DNA of 64,000 bases from Lethocerus indicus. Taxonomy: Eukaryota; Arthropoda; Insecta; Hemiptera; Belostomatidae. The DNA is taken from contig JACDQD010000006.1 in assembly GCA_019843655.1 (NCBI GenBank), positions 16,014,246 to 16,078,245 of the forward strand, in the 5' to 3' direction. Numbering within the stretch: the stretch's first letter is position 1; every line of letters starts with the position of its first letter. The position numbers and the translations under genes are program-made. Below are positions 45,086 through 57,490 of this stretch, piece by piece. The notes below the pieces were generated by a model that saw only the letters and a list, made by a program, of their open reading frames with translations, was not told where the DNA came from and did no database searches.

Positions 45086-48000
45086 GTAATTTAGTAGAAT
45101 TTAAAATGAAGTTATGTAATGAATCATGCTAAATATTTGAGGTATAGTATACAACTTTTGTAAATCCTTCATGCTTTACTATACACTCATAGTTTTTTCA
45201 AATTATTAATAAACCCAATCAGGTTTCCTATATAATAAGCGCGTGTGTGTTTATTAAAAAAGAATACAAAAAAGAAGGAGTCTTGTTTTTTGGTTATTAA
45301 ACATAAAAAATAATTCAATCATTGTCCTAATCTATCTTATAGGAGTAGAGACAAGTTGTGCAGTGCAATAAATTTGCGAATGAGGGATGCCTTACCATCG
45401 GGACATTTGTAATTATACAATGCGAAAAATATAGTTGAAACAGTGTGACCGCCGGTCAGAATGGCGTGCATTAGGCCCTCCCGTAGGCCGCCCTTCGTTT
45501 TCTCTATTGTTGCATGTCAAAACACAATTCCCCCATTAGTCATAAGCCGAGCAATAAATAACCTCCGCAATAACCGGGAGGAGGGAGCAAAGAAAAACAC
45601 CGACAACAACAACAACGGGGGGAATAAAACGGGGTGAAAAAAACATAAAACCGAACCCAAGTGTGCTACTGTTACTTAGCCATATAACGGCCCGTTTTTG
45701 CATTCATTATCGGGCCCCTGGGACCGCCCACTTTTTGTCCGCATCTCGGCCAGCCGCTAGCCTCCGAACTGAGCCCAAATCAACTCCTTTTTAATATAAA
45801 TAGACACCTGAGAAGATTGCGAGGTCCCCACTCCCGATTTGCTCGCGTTCTGTAATTATTGGACGAAGACTTCTCCCCTTGAGAGCAATAAAATTCAATA
45901 CAACCACCCACTAGTGAATTCTAATTTGAAGAATAGTTTTTTTTAATCAACCGGTGTTTTAAAATTGGAACAGTGAACGGGAATAGAATTGATACAAGGA
46001 CGGGAAATAATTCAGACGTACGACAAGTGGCTCTTAATCGGAAAGTCCTTCGGCGCTCGGGTGGAAAGGGGGGCATTGCGATTTGAACGCGAGTACCCTT
46101 ACAGGTAAAGATATGAGGGAACAACCAACGCCGATTACTCCGAACGAGGAAATGGTATAATCGGAACGTTGTATGTTTGTATTTCCGATAAATAGTGAGG
46201 CCGACATTTAACATCGCGAAAATACGGCTTTGATTCCAATTTTTTTTCTCAAGTCTCAACTCCATATTCCCAGAAATAAAATGTCATTATCTCCCTGGAT
46301 ACTCCCTAGTAGATTTAAGGATATCACCTTTGACAAGTCAATTTTAATATTCCAAATCTCCAAATTGGGATCATGGTTCCCTGGTTTTATATTTTGATAA
46401 CTGCGGAGGTGGGCAGACTTGGTGCAGAGAGATCGACAACCGAGCGAGACTGGCTACGTTAGCTAGAGGAGTGCACACGTTAGCCTTGGCGAAAACTGGT
46501 GGAGCGAGAGAGATGGGGCTAGCCGGGCTGGGAGGGAACGGGAGAGAGACAGAGGGAGGGAACCAGACGAGCGATGGGTTTAATCAGCGTTTTTAATAGA
46601 GGCGGGAGCGAGCGCGGCCTTGTCCCGTGACGTCTCCATCTCGGATCTAATCCCGGCTCTAATTAAACTATCGGACCTAATAGTTCATAAAGTAAACCTA
46701 TAAATGAGCGGGGCCGGTTTATGGTTTTGAAGACGGAATTATCCGTGACCGGCCGGAGACGCCCCCGCCTTGATTGGAAACAGAGACGGTGCCCACTCTC
46801 TATTAGAGCTGGCATGTTTTTGATTTCGAGTAGTCCGGGCCATTAAAACCTCACCTTTGAGCGTCGTACGAAAGGGGTTTGTTTTTTGTTGCCGGCGTTA
46901 CACCGCTTTAAACTCCACCTATAGAGGGGGCAATAAAAACTTACCACCCTAATGTATGCACTTATCCACTAATAAGAGAACCCCCCTGTCCTGTTTCCCT
47001 CTGCCCACCAATCTCTATTTTTGCAAAGCACCGAGTCTAAAACACTTTTTTGCATAATGTCACAATACTAATTGTACTATTCCTCTATTCGCATTCAATA
47101 GTACATAGAATTGTAAATGTATAGTAAAGAAACCAGTTAAGAAAGAAACAAGTAGCGTGATTTTACCTGACATTCAACTTAACACTTTTCACAGATTGAA
47201 ATGCCGCGAAACCAATCGAGGGCCGAAAGTGTTTTCCAATTTTTAGTACTTCATAAAATACTAGAGTGAAGTCTGGGCATAATGAGCGCGGTTGAGTAGT
47301 GTCGAGTGTAGTCACGCTACACGAGACCTGTTGGTGGGCGGCTCGACGTACAAGGTATAAACCACTTACCGGGTTCTCTCCTCTTTCACCCCTTGACCCC
47401 CCGGCCAATAAATTTCACCCTCCATTTTGTTTTGGTTAAACAGCTCGTCGGTCATAAATCCACAACCGGTTACACGTCCATTTTACGACAACTACACGCA
47501 CGTAAATGTACATACGGAAATACTGTTTTATTGCCGTTTAGCGGTAACTCCCTTCCTGCCATTCCTCGGCTATTGGCATGTTTAATTGATTTTGTTTCCG
47601 CTCAACTTCCGCCACGCACCTAATGCTAACGAGAGGTTATTAAATATATTCATTTAACATCTACAGTATCTACTCAAACGTCATAAAATAATAAACCTAT
47701 CCCGTATGTGGATACTAAGCATATAATGCCGTATCATTTATAAATTTTATCATTTTTAAGTTTATATTTTGTTCCCTTATTTCCTGAATTACCATTCAGA
47801 AGTTGGATTTATTCTATCCTCTGGTATCAAATATGCATTTCTGTCCTCCTTAACCCCTTTCTCTCTTGGGGGGTATTTGATGCGATCGAGTCTAACAACT
47901 AACCTACCGCTGGCGTGGTAATACGTAGAAATTTTAACCGAGGAAAACATGGTACTTACACACGTCAACCTCTGATACTCTTGCTGCACATAAATTAATC

Positions 48001-49240
48001 AAACATCGTATAAAACGGGTGTATTAAGTGAGGTTCGAAGTAGTGATGAGCTTGATGGAGAATTTCGAGGACCATACCAAATCGGATAAAAGTCTAATAT
48101 ACCGGCTGTAAGTGTGTGTGTGTGTGTGCAGCGGGACGATCGGTGGGTCAAAGGCTGCCGACGGGGGCCTAAAACGATCTTCGCGGAAATCTGACAATTA
48201 ATTTAAGCTTAAAATGAATTAAACAATAGGAGTGGGCGGGAACGGCTCGGCTGATGAATTCGGTACGTGAGCTAGATTGTTAACGAGCGAGCACCGCGTC
48301 CCGCCCACCGCTACACTTCCAGCCGCCTCCCGCTTCCTCGCTCCTTCCTTCCTTTATCTGCCTCTCTCGGTCTCTATCTTTGTTGCCCATTTATATTTGG
48401 GCCCATCGTCATGTTTTATTAATTATGGCCGCCCGATCACGACCATCGATATTCAGAACGGGACCGTTGGGGAGCGGGTAATGGGCGTTTGAATGGCCCC
48501 TCCGCTTATCTCACCCTCTTCCTTAGATCCGATCCGCGATTTCAACTCCTCCCTCCTAAACGTACCACTTTAACTGATTCCAAGAAGGAAGCCGGCCGCC
48601 GTCTAGTATATAGACCATGTAAATAGTATACTTCCTGTCATAAATTGTAAACTTTAAATGAATATATATTATCTTTATTTTCTATACCCATTCACCTATA
48701 GGGTCATAAACTAGAACCCCGAGCTAACACATAACATGAATAAATATTATTAACTTATTAAGTTATTTTTATTATTTTTGAGGAGTTCCCGACAGTTCTC
48801 GATATTAATAAAAATGAAGTATACGATTAGGCTCCATCTCCTCTAGCTTGTCCGATCGTGCTCCTATTTTCACCACGCGGCCTCTGCGAGAAGCCGGAAC
48901 CGGTTTAGCACAGGCCCAAATGAGCGAAACCGAACACTGGCAGAACCACAAACATGGATATTAAATTACATAATATATATTTCCGATGTTTTGTTAATTG
49001 TGTATATAAATAGAATATAATACATTAAAAATAATATACTTCGGTTGTGAAAATTCTGGATCTACTCTCGGTTCTACGTTATGCAGATCTTTAGCTCGCA
49101 GCTATCGTTCTCCGAGGGAGGCGGATGGAGATCTGATAACTTATCCAGGACGGTTAATTGCTTATCTGTGCCTGGAAATTAATTAACGTCCTAACGATAA
49201 CGTCAGTGTAGACGTCGCTCCGAATCGTAGTAGCGACTTA
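45086..49240. other. Upstream DNA with regulatory-looking blocks
   Basis: Blocks at 45450-45870, 46490-46930 (GA-rich tract, TGACGTCT CRE-like word at 46628, several TAATTAA/TTTATGG words) and 48230-48600 (GC-rich, CT-rich). No coding signal was recognised. Confidence 0.35.
48112..48129. repeat. (GT)9 microsatellite
   Basis: A short pure GT run. No gene is associated with it. Confidence 0.85.
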
Positions 49241-49535
49241 ATTAATGAATTGCTCCGTCTCCGGTAGGTACAACAATTTCATTAGAGAAACAGAAACAGG
49301 ACGATTCGCTAGCATTGTTATCCGATTTAATGTGGGCACTTCGTGTGGGGCCGCCGTAAATCTCGGGCCGGGATTTAGCCGGGCTAAAATAATAATTATT
49401 CGCCGGCAATTTCGCGATCTACTCCCGTTGGGCGCTGCGACCCCCGCTCGCTATAAATACATCATCCCTCATTAGAGGCTGTCTCCATTGTGCCGCCGAG
49501 ACGAGGACAGAGCGAGTGAGTGGGCGACCCGGCCA

Positions 49536-49566
49536 CAGAGAGAAAGAGAGATAGAGAGAGAGAGCG
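49536..49566. repeat. GA-rich short repeat
   Basis: An interrupted GA run (AGAGAGAAAGAGAGATAGAGAGAGAGAG) about 80 bases downstream of a TATAAATA sequence at 49451. Confidence 0.85.
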
Positions 49567-50836
49567 AACTGAATCAATCTCTTCAGAGGGGAGTACGTTA
49601 TTAAGACTTCGGTGTGTGTCCCCCCCCCCCAGCCCCCGGCTACGTTTATGTAAATACAATGCTATCTCATTGGATTTATCGGTCTAGTATGCTAATGGGC
49701 CGCCCGGCCTACGGGTCCCCACGATACGTCAATCAAATACATAAAGGTCTTCATGAGGGACTTAGCCCTACTTCAATGAGAAGACTCAATCCAAAAGGGA
49801 CGTGTCGTCCATAATTAGGAAACATTTGTTCGTAGAGGAGTGTACAGTTTATACTATGCCAGCCTGCCCGAAAGAACCAATGCAAGCTTAACCGATCAGG
49901 ATAAATCAAATTCCCTCCCCCCTATTTTTTTCATCCTGTTAGCACACTTATACGATATATAAATAAATAGGTGTATAATTAGTAACATGAAAATATTTAT
50001 TATTTAATTTAATTTTTGTTCTAATTTCCTTCGTATGTCCTAAGCCTATGTCATCCCATTGGATTATGATACCAAATAAACTGATCTGGATTACTCTACG
50101 ATTCAATATCGCCTACGACCTAACATGTAGAGAGCTCGGTTAGAACGGCAAATTAAGGTATACGCAACAACATGAGAACGGATCATTCTAGCCATAAATT
50201 AAAAAAAGAAATTGCGTTGTTCCCGGTCGTAAATCAGTCCGCAAGATAATTATTCGACTGTCACCGCGTGGTATAATACACGGGCGGTATTTTTATCTTC
50301 GGTCTCAATTGCAAGGGTCCGACGTACATTCCCGTCCCCGTACGCTCATTATAGTCGCAATCAATTTAGGAACGGGGGCGCTGGAGGCATTGTGAGCGGA
50401 GGGCCCCCCGGCTCAAAATAAAATAAACAAATACTAGTTCTCGTTAAGACGAGAGCGGGCCGCATCGAGATGCAATAAAAGTTATGGTAATAAACTTAGC
50501 CGCAGGGGAGGGTGGGTGGGAGCGGGCTGGTCAACAGCTAATTATTACCGGGAGGGAGGTGTTCGGTAACGAGTGATGTCGTAAACTAGGCAACGGGGGA
50601 GAGAGAATGCAAACAGTAAAACCAGGAACAGGGGGTGGAGCTGGTGGCCGGGGGGAGGCTCGTTAAACCAGCCACCGCCTCCATCTCACGCATTTCTGAC
50701 TGATGTCCTCAACCTCGGCCGCTCATATTCAACGTTTACTTAGGTTTAAATATTATGAGCTATAGCAGATTCAATTACAAAGTCCGACTCTTTAATCGAC
50801 CTCTTCTTCTTGTATATCTATATTTATATTTTATCG

Positions 50837-50837
<1 letters not shown>

Positions 50838-50887
<50 letters not shown>
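50838..50887. repeat. (AT)25 microsatellite
   Basis: About 50 bases of pure TA repeat, next to a GC-rich block that starts at about 50900. It is self-complementary and could extrude as a cruciform. Confidence 0.97.
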
Positions 50888-50890
<3 letters not shown>

Positions 50891-51113
50891 GAAATATGGA
50901 GGTGTACTGAGGTTGCGATCAAGAAGGCCTTGTAACGAGGTGATGGGAGACGCGACGCGGGTCGGGGCATTGGAGGTTGAGACGCCGCCCATCCCAGATA
51001 AGGGCCCCGTCACGACAGGCCGCCTTTTAGGGCGTTTTTCCGACCCAATTGAAAAACCCCTTTTAAATAATCGGCGGGCATAAAGAAAGAGGCGGACGCC
51101 GCTCGGCCATCGG

Positions 51114-51125
51114 CTAATTAATTAG
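51114..51125. promoter_or_regulatory. Palindromic homeodomain-type site CTAATTAATTAG
   Basis: A perfect 12-base palindrome of overlapping TAAT cores, lying in a GC-balanced block rich in CG steps (50900-51250). Paired-type and other homeodomains bind TAAT-N-ATTA dimers. Confidence 0.4.
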
Positions 51126-53507
51126 ATCATGACCCGAGCCTTTCTCGGTCGGGCCGATTGGAGATGCCACCAGATAGCGGGGGCTGAGGTTTTCCCTCTC
51201 TGGGGCCCGTTTTTCTAGAGAATATAGCCAATTCCTCGTTAGGAGGGGGATTTAATTCATGTCCGATATAACCTTTGTGCGGACTAGATCCAAAGAAACT
51301 GGCGCATTTATTTGCACGCGATTATATCCGTAGGCTTTTGGCTGTAGAGGCGCCTTCCCGGCAGGAGCAACTCCGCGCTAACTACACGACTTCAGGTAAG
51401 TGAAATTTCAATATGAGCATTAAATAATATGAAATTCCTAGTCATGAGGAATATATATATAGGGTATATATATATCGTCCATGTTTTGTGTATTCCGTCG
51501 GTGAATGTCGGAGGCTCACGACCGGCGGCGGCAATCATAACGGGCTCGTAATAGCGGCAACAACCGCGCTCTCCATCCGCATATTTATGGTATTTCTGAA
51601 ATGTCAAATAAATCGTGTTGAAAACTTCATTCTACTAAGAATGCCTACAGACTCCCGAGCATTTCAAGCATCCCCCCCAACGAAAATCGCGGGGTGTTTT
51701 CCCCGATATAATTTATTTGAGACGTTTTAATGACGATTCGGCCGATTCAGTGTCGGGCGTGTGTAAACACGATTTTTGCGAAAGAAAGAACATACTGCTG
51801 ACTCAAAATGGAGTCGAAAATGAGTTGTTCACGCATTATTTTACATAATTCTCATTGAAGATGTATTTTTAAATTATTTTTAAATGACAACTCACTACCA
51901 ATTTAGAAAATTATCCCAGAATCGTTTATAGGCTATATTAATATGTTTCGTTGGTTACTGAAATACCTTTAAGGATTTACGTTAGATATTCTAAATCAAT
52001 GAACCAAATTTTCATTGCGAAGTATATTTTGCACAGAAAATTCAAGGAAAATATTGGTTATTTTTGGGGGTCGGTCATTCACGAGGATTTGATTCCAAAG
52101 ATGATATTCATCTCCTATATTCAAGGCTCCATGGTCCTGTGCTAAGCTGGGGTACATAAAATATGTGTGCACATATAATGTGTGCATGTTGACTACCGAT
52201 TTAGCTTATGATGCTAACATCTCCAGTATTTTGAGGCCTGGGCTACAGGAGTGATTTCTATTACCTGACGTATCTCGGATCAGTCGAGGGCGGAATTGTA
52301 CGCATTATTTCGGTAAGTGTTCCAAAAAAACTTTAAATTAAAAGAAATTTTAGTGCACGAAAGAAAAGTAAAGGAATAATAAATAAACTGATTGTAACAA
52401 GGAATCGAACAAATTCAATTGATTCAAAGCCTGTATTATACTAATTAATCGTTTATTTCATGTAGAGTAGACCTGTTGCTTTATCTGCCGGCGCTCTTCG
52501 CTCAACTTTCATCCGACGGGGAGGATTCGTGATTCTCGGTTTTCCGATAGCATCAATTATAATCGAACGGGTATCGAAAGGAATTCACGTTTTCTGCCCA
52601 TCGCCACATCACACCCGCCGGCAGTACAACCTTCAATTAGTACTTCCTTGTAAGTGCGTCGTATTTAATTAGACGGACAGAGAGCCGCTTAATAAACCGA
52701 TAATGGGCCCACAGTTAATGGGTATTCAAAATCCCAACGACTAGTATAAAGACTAAAACGGTAATTTAAATAACCGATTTATGTTAGGATTACGCCTAAT
52801 ATAAATTCGGATAACTCAGTCGACGTAAATAAAAAATATCCCGGTGTAATTCTGGTTACCTGACGACTGACCACTGTAGTAACCAAATTTTGGTAACCAC
52901 TTATTCTGTATTTTTTATATTTTGTAACATATACTCTGATTATAATATTTAATGTATTACATACAACTTCTTGTTCCGACAAATTATATTTTGAATCCCT
53001 TTTCGTCGCAATATGGACAAATGATTGTACTACTTAGAGAATGAAGTTGTTTTCAAGTGAGTAGCTTTATTTATTTTAATTGCATTTAGGCGTTTTATAA
53101 CTATTATTTTAAACTATTATTTATTAAAAATGGTTATGATTAATTTTTGGGGGTAGAATTTAAAAATTACGTACAAATCATCTGTGTTATTTGTAATAAT
53201 AAACAATTATTATGCCGACTGTTAGGACGTGGGTATGGAGTGGTCAGCGGAGAAAGTGGTATTGTTACGCAACTTTTGCGGTCACTATCAAACCAACAAA
53301 AGGTCCACCTCTGTGGGTCATAATGCCAGGTAAGTGGGTGGACTCCTACGTTCTCCTACGAGATACAGAAAATTACACGCCGATAAATAGACAACACCCC
53401 TAACAAGTACGAAGTAGTCGAGAGGGAGTCCTCGACTAAAAAATATCTTAAATTAATATTGTACATAATGATCTTCCGCATTAAGTAAGTAGGACGTGCA
53501 TGACTCA

Positions 53508-53586
53508 ATGCCTAGCTTAGTAGGCAGAGGACTGTGAAAGCAGAGACAAAAATATCTGTTCACGGCGCAAATCTGTCTTCCTTAAG
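53508..53586 (+). repeat. tRNA-like (SINE-type) relic
   Basis: TAGCTTAGTAGG (53513-53524) matches the pol III box A consensus TRGCNNAGYNGG at all twelve positions and continues CAGAGGAC as a D-arm would. A weak anticodon-like stem CTG/CAG follows. The expected box B is broken: GTTC and AAATC are separated by ACGGCGC. No tRNA can be called. Confidence 0.3.
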
Positions 53587-53904
53587 TGCCACTAAAACTT
53601 AATAACAGGGGTCGATTTCAAGAAACGAGCATAAAACGAAAACTGCCCCATAACGATTTACGGTTGTCAGAAATTAATTTTCGAAAGAGGAGTCTTTCAC
53701 CTATAATTCGGGCCGGACAAATCCTAATTATGAGATGTAAAACGAAGGCGGCAATAACGGTCGAGGGGAAAGCAGAAGTCTGTCTTAAATGGGCTCTCGG
53801 CTCAGCCATGAATCAACATGCCCCCCGCCCCCTTCCCCTCCCGCTCAACCGGTCCCCTAGTTAATCATCGCTCAGATGTGAAGAAGGAGTCGGTGGCAAA
53901 AGTT

Positions 53905-53923
53905 CAACTTATTCAAACGAGAC
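53905..53923. repeat. 19-base dispersed repeat, copy 1
   Basis: CAACTTATTCAAACGAGAC occurs here and, identical and in the same orientation, at 61407-61425. A 19-base exact match is not expected by chance in 64 kb, although flanking bases do not match over a long distance. Confidence 0.7.
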
Positions 53924-54004
53924 ATTCCCTGCATAATAGTCCTAAGGCCATCAAGTAATTAATATTCTTTCATTATTATTCCAGATTTTTCTTCTCAACT
54001 TGCC

Positions 54005-54060
54005 AACTTGGACTTGAACCTAGTCCGGTTTAGGCTATACTGGCTAGTGATAATGACACT
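54005..54060 (-). repeat. tRNA-like relic on the minus strand
   Basis: The plus strand GGACTTGAACCTAGTCC gives GGTTCAAGTCC on the minus strand, a good box B. A partial box-A-like TAGCCAGTATAG lies only about 14 bases upstream, so the element is truncated or coincidental. Confidence 0.2.
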
Positions 54061-54934
54061 GACAGGTTACATTATGTGTAGCCGACATGCTGGAGTAATC
54101 TCTCGGCAGGGATTTATACTGGTGAAGGTAAGCCGAGACCAACTTGAAATCAAGGTCTAGCTTAAAATCCAGAGACCTAATCTAACCTAAACATTTTCAT
54201 TCTTATAGTTTTCAATATTATTTCAATAAATGTTTAGCCAGGCGAACCTTTTCGACCTTGCCCGTGCCTGCCGGTACCATCTGCCAGCGGTCATCAACCA
54301 GCTTTGAAGTTTTAATATTCGCTCAATATTAAAGAGCGCACCTTGCGCGAGCGGTCGGCCGATATGGGTCGGAGAAGTGCATACTATCCCGTTATTGGTC
54401 ATGCAAATTCATCTCTGTAATAATACCCTCATGCCGAGCCTACATTTACCGGACGCCCGATTGTTACACGGTGCAACACTTCCCTGCAATTATATGCACC
54501 TAGATAAGGTAAGGCTTATGTGAAATACAGACGTCTATATCCGGAAGATTGCCGCCTGTAATACACGACGCTGACGAATGTTTCCCAGTATAAATATAAT
54601 AAACTGACTTCAATGTGATAAATGTACTCCAGTACATACCAGGAGGCCGATCGCTTCATTGAATATAGAAATGTTTATATACTACAGACCATCTTATTTT
54701 TTTTATGCCACCATACGTGTATTTATTTATGTCGCAAATTATGACTGTAAATGAATGGATGACTCGAAAGAAAGACTGTAGGCAATTTTCGTCTTAGTTC
54801 CAAGCTGAACCTTCGGAGGACGTTAAAATTAGGAAGGTAGTAGAATAAAGAGAAGCGGAGACGATAGGATGAAGGAGAGAGAGGGAGAGTGAGACGAAGC
54901 GTGTCCATGGTACGATATTGAAGGCTGGAGGCGA

Positions 54935-54975
54935 GGAGGGAGGAGGGTGATGGGAGGAGGAGGGAGGGAGGAGGG
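54935..54975 (+). other. G-quadruplex-capable purine tract
   Basis: GGGAGGAGGGTGATGGGAGG and the following AGGAGGGAGGGAGGAGGG hold more than four GGG runs with short loops, 100 bases before the CT repeat at 55072. Confidence 0.55.
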
Positions 54976-55071
54976 ACAGCGCTGTGCGCGAACTTTGGTT
55001 TTTCTACTGCGTGATGGAACGCAACTCGACTCCCTGTCTTCCCCTCCACGCCCCCCTCACTCACATTCATT

Positions 55072-55152
55072 TTCTCTCTCTCTCTCCCTCTCTCTCTCTC
55101 TCTCCCTATCTCTCTTTCTCTTTCTCCCCCTCTCTCCCTCCCTCTCACTCAC
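55072..55152. repeat. CT-rich simple repeat
   Basis: Mostly CTCTCT with scattered CCC and TTT interruptions, extending loosely to 55210. On the minus strand it is a GA-rich tract. The long Ser/Leu and Arg/Glu open frames over it are artefacts of the repeat. Confidence 0.93.
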
Positions 55153-56635
55153 CTTCTCTTTCTTCCCCGCGTTATTCCCCTCCCTCCCCCGCCATCCCTC
55201 TCGCTCTCCGTGAGTCAGCGACTGGTTCGAAAACCGAAATCCAGTTCTGCGGCCGAACGGTCCAGCCAGACGACTCGTCAAAAACGGAATAAGTTATTGT
55301 CAGAAATTAAGCCGGATCGCCATCAACAAAATAATATTTATTAGCGTTGGCCGCTCGGTCGGAATCGTGGCGGCGGAAATAAACGCGCCGGCAGTACAAA
55401 AAAAATTCCGGATTTATCGTCCAGTCCTTCAAATCTCGTGGTAGCGGTCGGGGAAGTTGGGGTATAAAACACGGGGCGAGCAGAAGCGATAAAATAGAAC
55501 CTATAGGATCGTAATATTATCTTCTAGAATCATCCCCATTATTTATTAATGAAGTTGCACGGGAGAAGGGGCAACCTGAAAAAAAGGAACGGGTGGGAAA
55601 GGATCGGTTATTTCGACCCGGACCAGATGTCGGCCAGCCTTGTCCCGCCAAATCTCTACCAACAACCGCCTCTTCTTCTTTTAAGTTCCGACTAATACGC
55701 AACACCAATAATTATGTTCATTAATACCTTCCTCTATTAAATATTATAGTGTTAGTGAATTACCAATGTTATGCGTTTCCAAGGAAAACAAGCTTATAGA
55801 AGACACAGGGAGAGAACGGCACCGAGTCATACAGGTACGATAGCGGTTTTTATTATCGAGTTTTGTAATTACCGGACGATTTAAATCCGTACGAATTAGC
55901 CATCACCGCGCGATATAGTTCGGTAATAGCAACCTTCTACAGGCCTAGCATGATGTATAGTTTAGGTCGAATGTTTTTAGATGGGCGGAGAATATTTGTT
56001 ATCCATTCATTTCCGTTTCCCAGGCTATGGCCCACATAAATCTTGTTAATATCGCCACATATTTCCACACTTTATTTCTTAGCGGAGTCCAGTATAGGTT
56101 GAAAGGCGAGGTCACGGTAGGGCTGTAAAGGGGCCGTAAAGTTCGCTGGGATCTCTGTAAAAACTAGAAACAAAATTTTCACTAGAAAGTTGAGCGTCTC
56201 GTTGTAGAACGCCGAGAGATCGCTTGCGATGCTTTGATTCATTCATTAACGGCGGTGCGGGTCTCCGGTCGGGCGGAAAGAGCGGGGACGCGGCTAATGA
56301 CGCCCGTCCGGTTTTTGTGGGCTCCGGCAGAGCTTCAATGAAATTACAGGTTGGGTCGGCGACGGGGCCAGCGACAACGGGCCCGAGGTAATGCCGACGC
56401 CCATTAACACCGCCCAGACCACCCCACCAAACCCCCTCTTAATATGTCACATATCAAGGGGAGGATGCGGCCATCATATCTACATCACGGCCAGCTAACT
56501 GTCACCGCACACCTCATTTAAGACCTTTCTTCAAACCTCCTCCCGGCCCCACCGAGCGGACCCACTTTAGCCACCTATGTCATAGACTTCCATATCGGGT
56601 AGAATATTAATTGTAGAATTTTAGGCACGGAATAG

Positions 56636-57490
56636 AAACGAAAGATTAGCGCCCCCCTGAGGGTGGTGCGGCTGTGTACTTAACTAAATTTCGTTGGGTC
56701 CACATGCAACGAAACATTAGCGCCCCCCTGAAGGTGGTGCGGAAATGCACTTAACTAAAGTTCGATGAGTGCACTTGCACTGATAAACTAGCGCCCTCTG
56801 AGGGTGGTGCGGAAATGTACTGAACTAAACTTTGTTGGGTCCACATGCACCGAATCATTAGCGCCCCCTTGAGGGTGGTACGGCGGTGTACTTAACTAAA
56901 GTTCGTTGAGTGCACATGTACCGAAACATTAGCGCCCCTCGAGGGATGGTGCAGCTGGTGTACCAACAAAGTTCGTTGAGTGCACATGTACCGAAACATT
57001 AGCGCCCCCCTGAGGATGGTGCGGCGGTGTACTTAACTAAAGTTCGTTGAGTGCACATGTACCGAAACATTAGCGCCCCCTGAGGATGGTGCGGCGGTGT
57101 ACTTAACTAAAGTTCGTTGAGTGCACATGTACCGAAACATTAGCGCCCCCCTGAGGATGGTGCGGCGGTGTACTTAACTAAAGTTCGTTGAGTGCACATG
57201 TACCGAAACATTAGCGCCCCCTGAGGGTGGTACGGCGGTGTACTTAACTAAAGTTCGTTGGGTACACATGCACCGAAACATTAGCGCCCCCTGAGGATGG
57301 TGCGGCGGTGTACTTAACTAAAGTTCGTTGGGTGGACATGTACCGAAATATTAGCGCCCCCTGAGGGTGGCACGGCGGTGTACTTAACTAAAGTTCGTTC
57401 GGTACACATGCACCGAAACATTAGCGCCCCCCTGAGGGTGGTACGTCGGTGTACTGAACTAAAGTTCGTTTGGTGCACTTGGACCGAGAC
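56636..57490 (+). repeat. Tandem array of twelve 70-71 bp units, each with a CTCF-like core
   Basis: The TTAGCGCC block starts at 56646, 56717, 56788 (CTAGC variant), 56858, 56929, 56999, 57070, 57140, 57211, 57281, 57351 and 57421, a strict 70/71-base period set by whether the C run has five or six bases. The consensus core is TTAGCGCCCCCTGAGGRTGG, followed by TGCGGCGGTGTACTTAACTAAA and then GTTCGTTGAGTGCACATGTA, with CCGAAACA before the next core. The middle units (57000-57200) are almost identical, while the outer ones diverge, the usual pattern of unequal exchange. The core matches TAGCGCCCCCT exactly to the information-rich half of the known CTCF site on its reverse strand. An open frame on the minus strand here follows from the repeat and is not a gene. 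Confidence 0.93.

Larger units (their letters stand above)
49241..51400. other. Upstream DNA; TATA-like word and GC-rich blocks
   Basis: GCTATAAATACATC at 49450-49463 would serve as a TATA box, but no coding exon follows. GC-rich blocks at 50210-50700 and 50900-51250 flank the (AT)25 repeat. CAG|GTAAGT at 51393-51401 is a perfect donor sequence with no identified exon. Confidence 0.3.
51401..54720. other. AT-rich upstream DNA with tRNA-like relics
   Basis: A 16-base inverted repeat ATATGTG-TG-CACATAT sits at 52161-52176. A plus-strand ATG frame (53212) runs 39 codons into a perfect CAG|GTAAGT at 53327-53335; its tryptophan-rich peptide is unknown. Confidence 0.3.
54721..56635. other. GC-rich and simple-repeat-rich DNA before the array
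   Basis: Purine tract (54870-54978), CT repeat (55072-55152), balanced blocks at 55230-55480, 55560-55690 and 56230-56570. Long low-complexity frames follow the repeats and are not genes. Confidence 0.4.

Noticed and set aside
53212..53335. Short plus-strand frame leading into a perfect CAG|GTAAGT donor
   Set aside because: Thirty-nine tryptophan-rich codons with no known motif; a perfect donor nonamer is expected about once by chance in two strands of 64 kb.
54723..55292. Long Arg/Glu-, Ser- and Leu-rich frames on both strands
   Set aside because: They are translations of the CT/GA repeat in different registers.
56640..57490. CRISPR-like array
   Set aside because: The units are contiguous and homologous along their whole length, with no unique spacers, and the context is eukaryotic.
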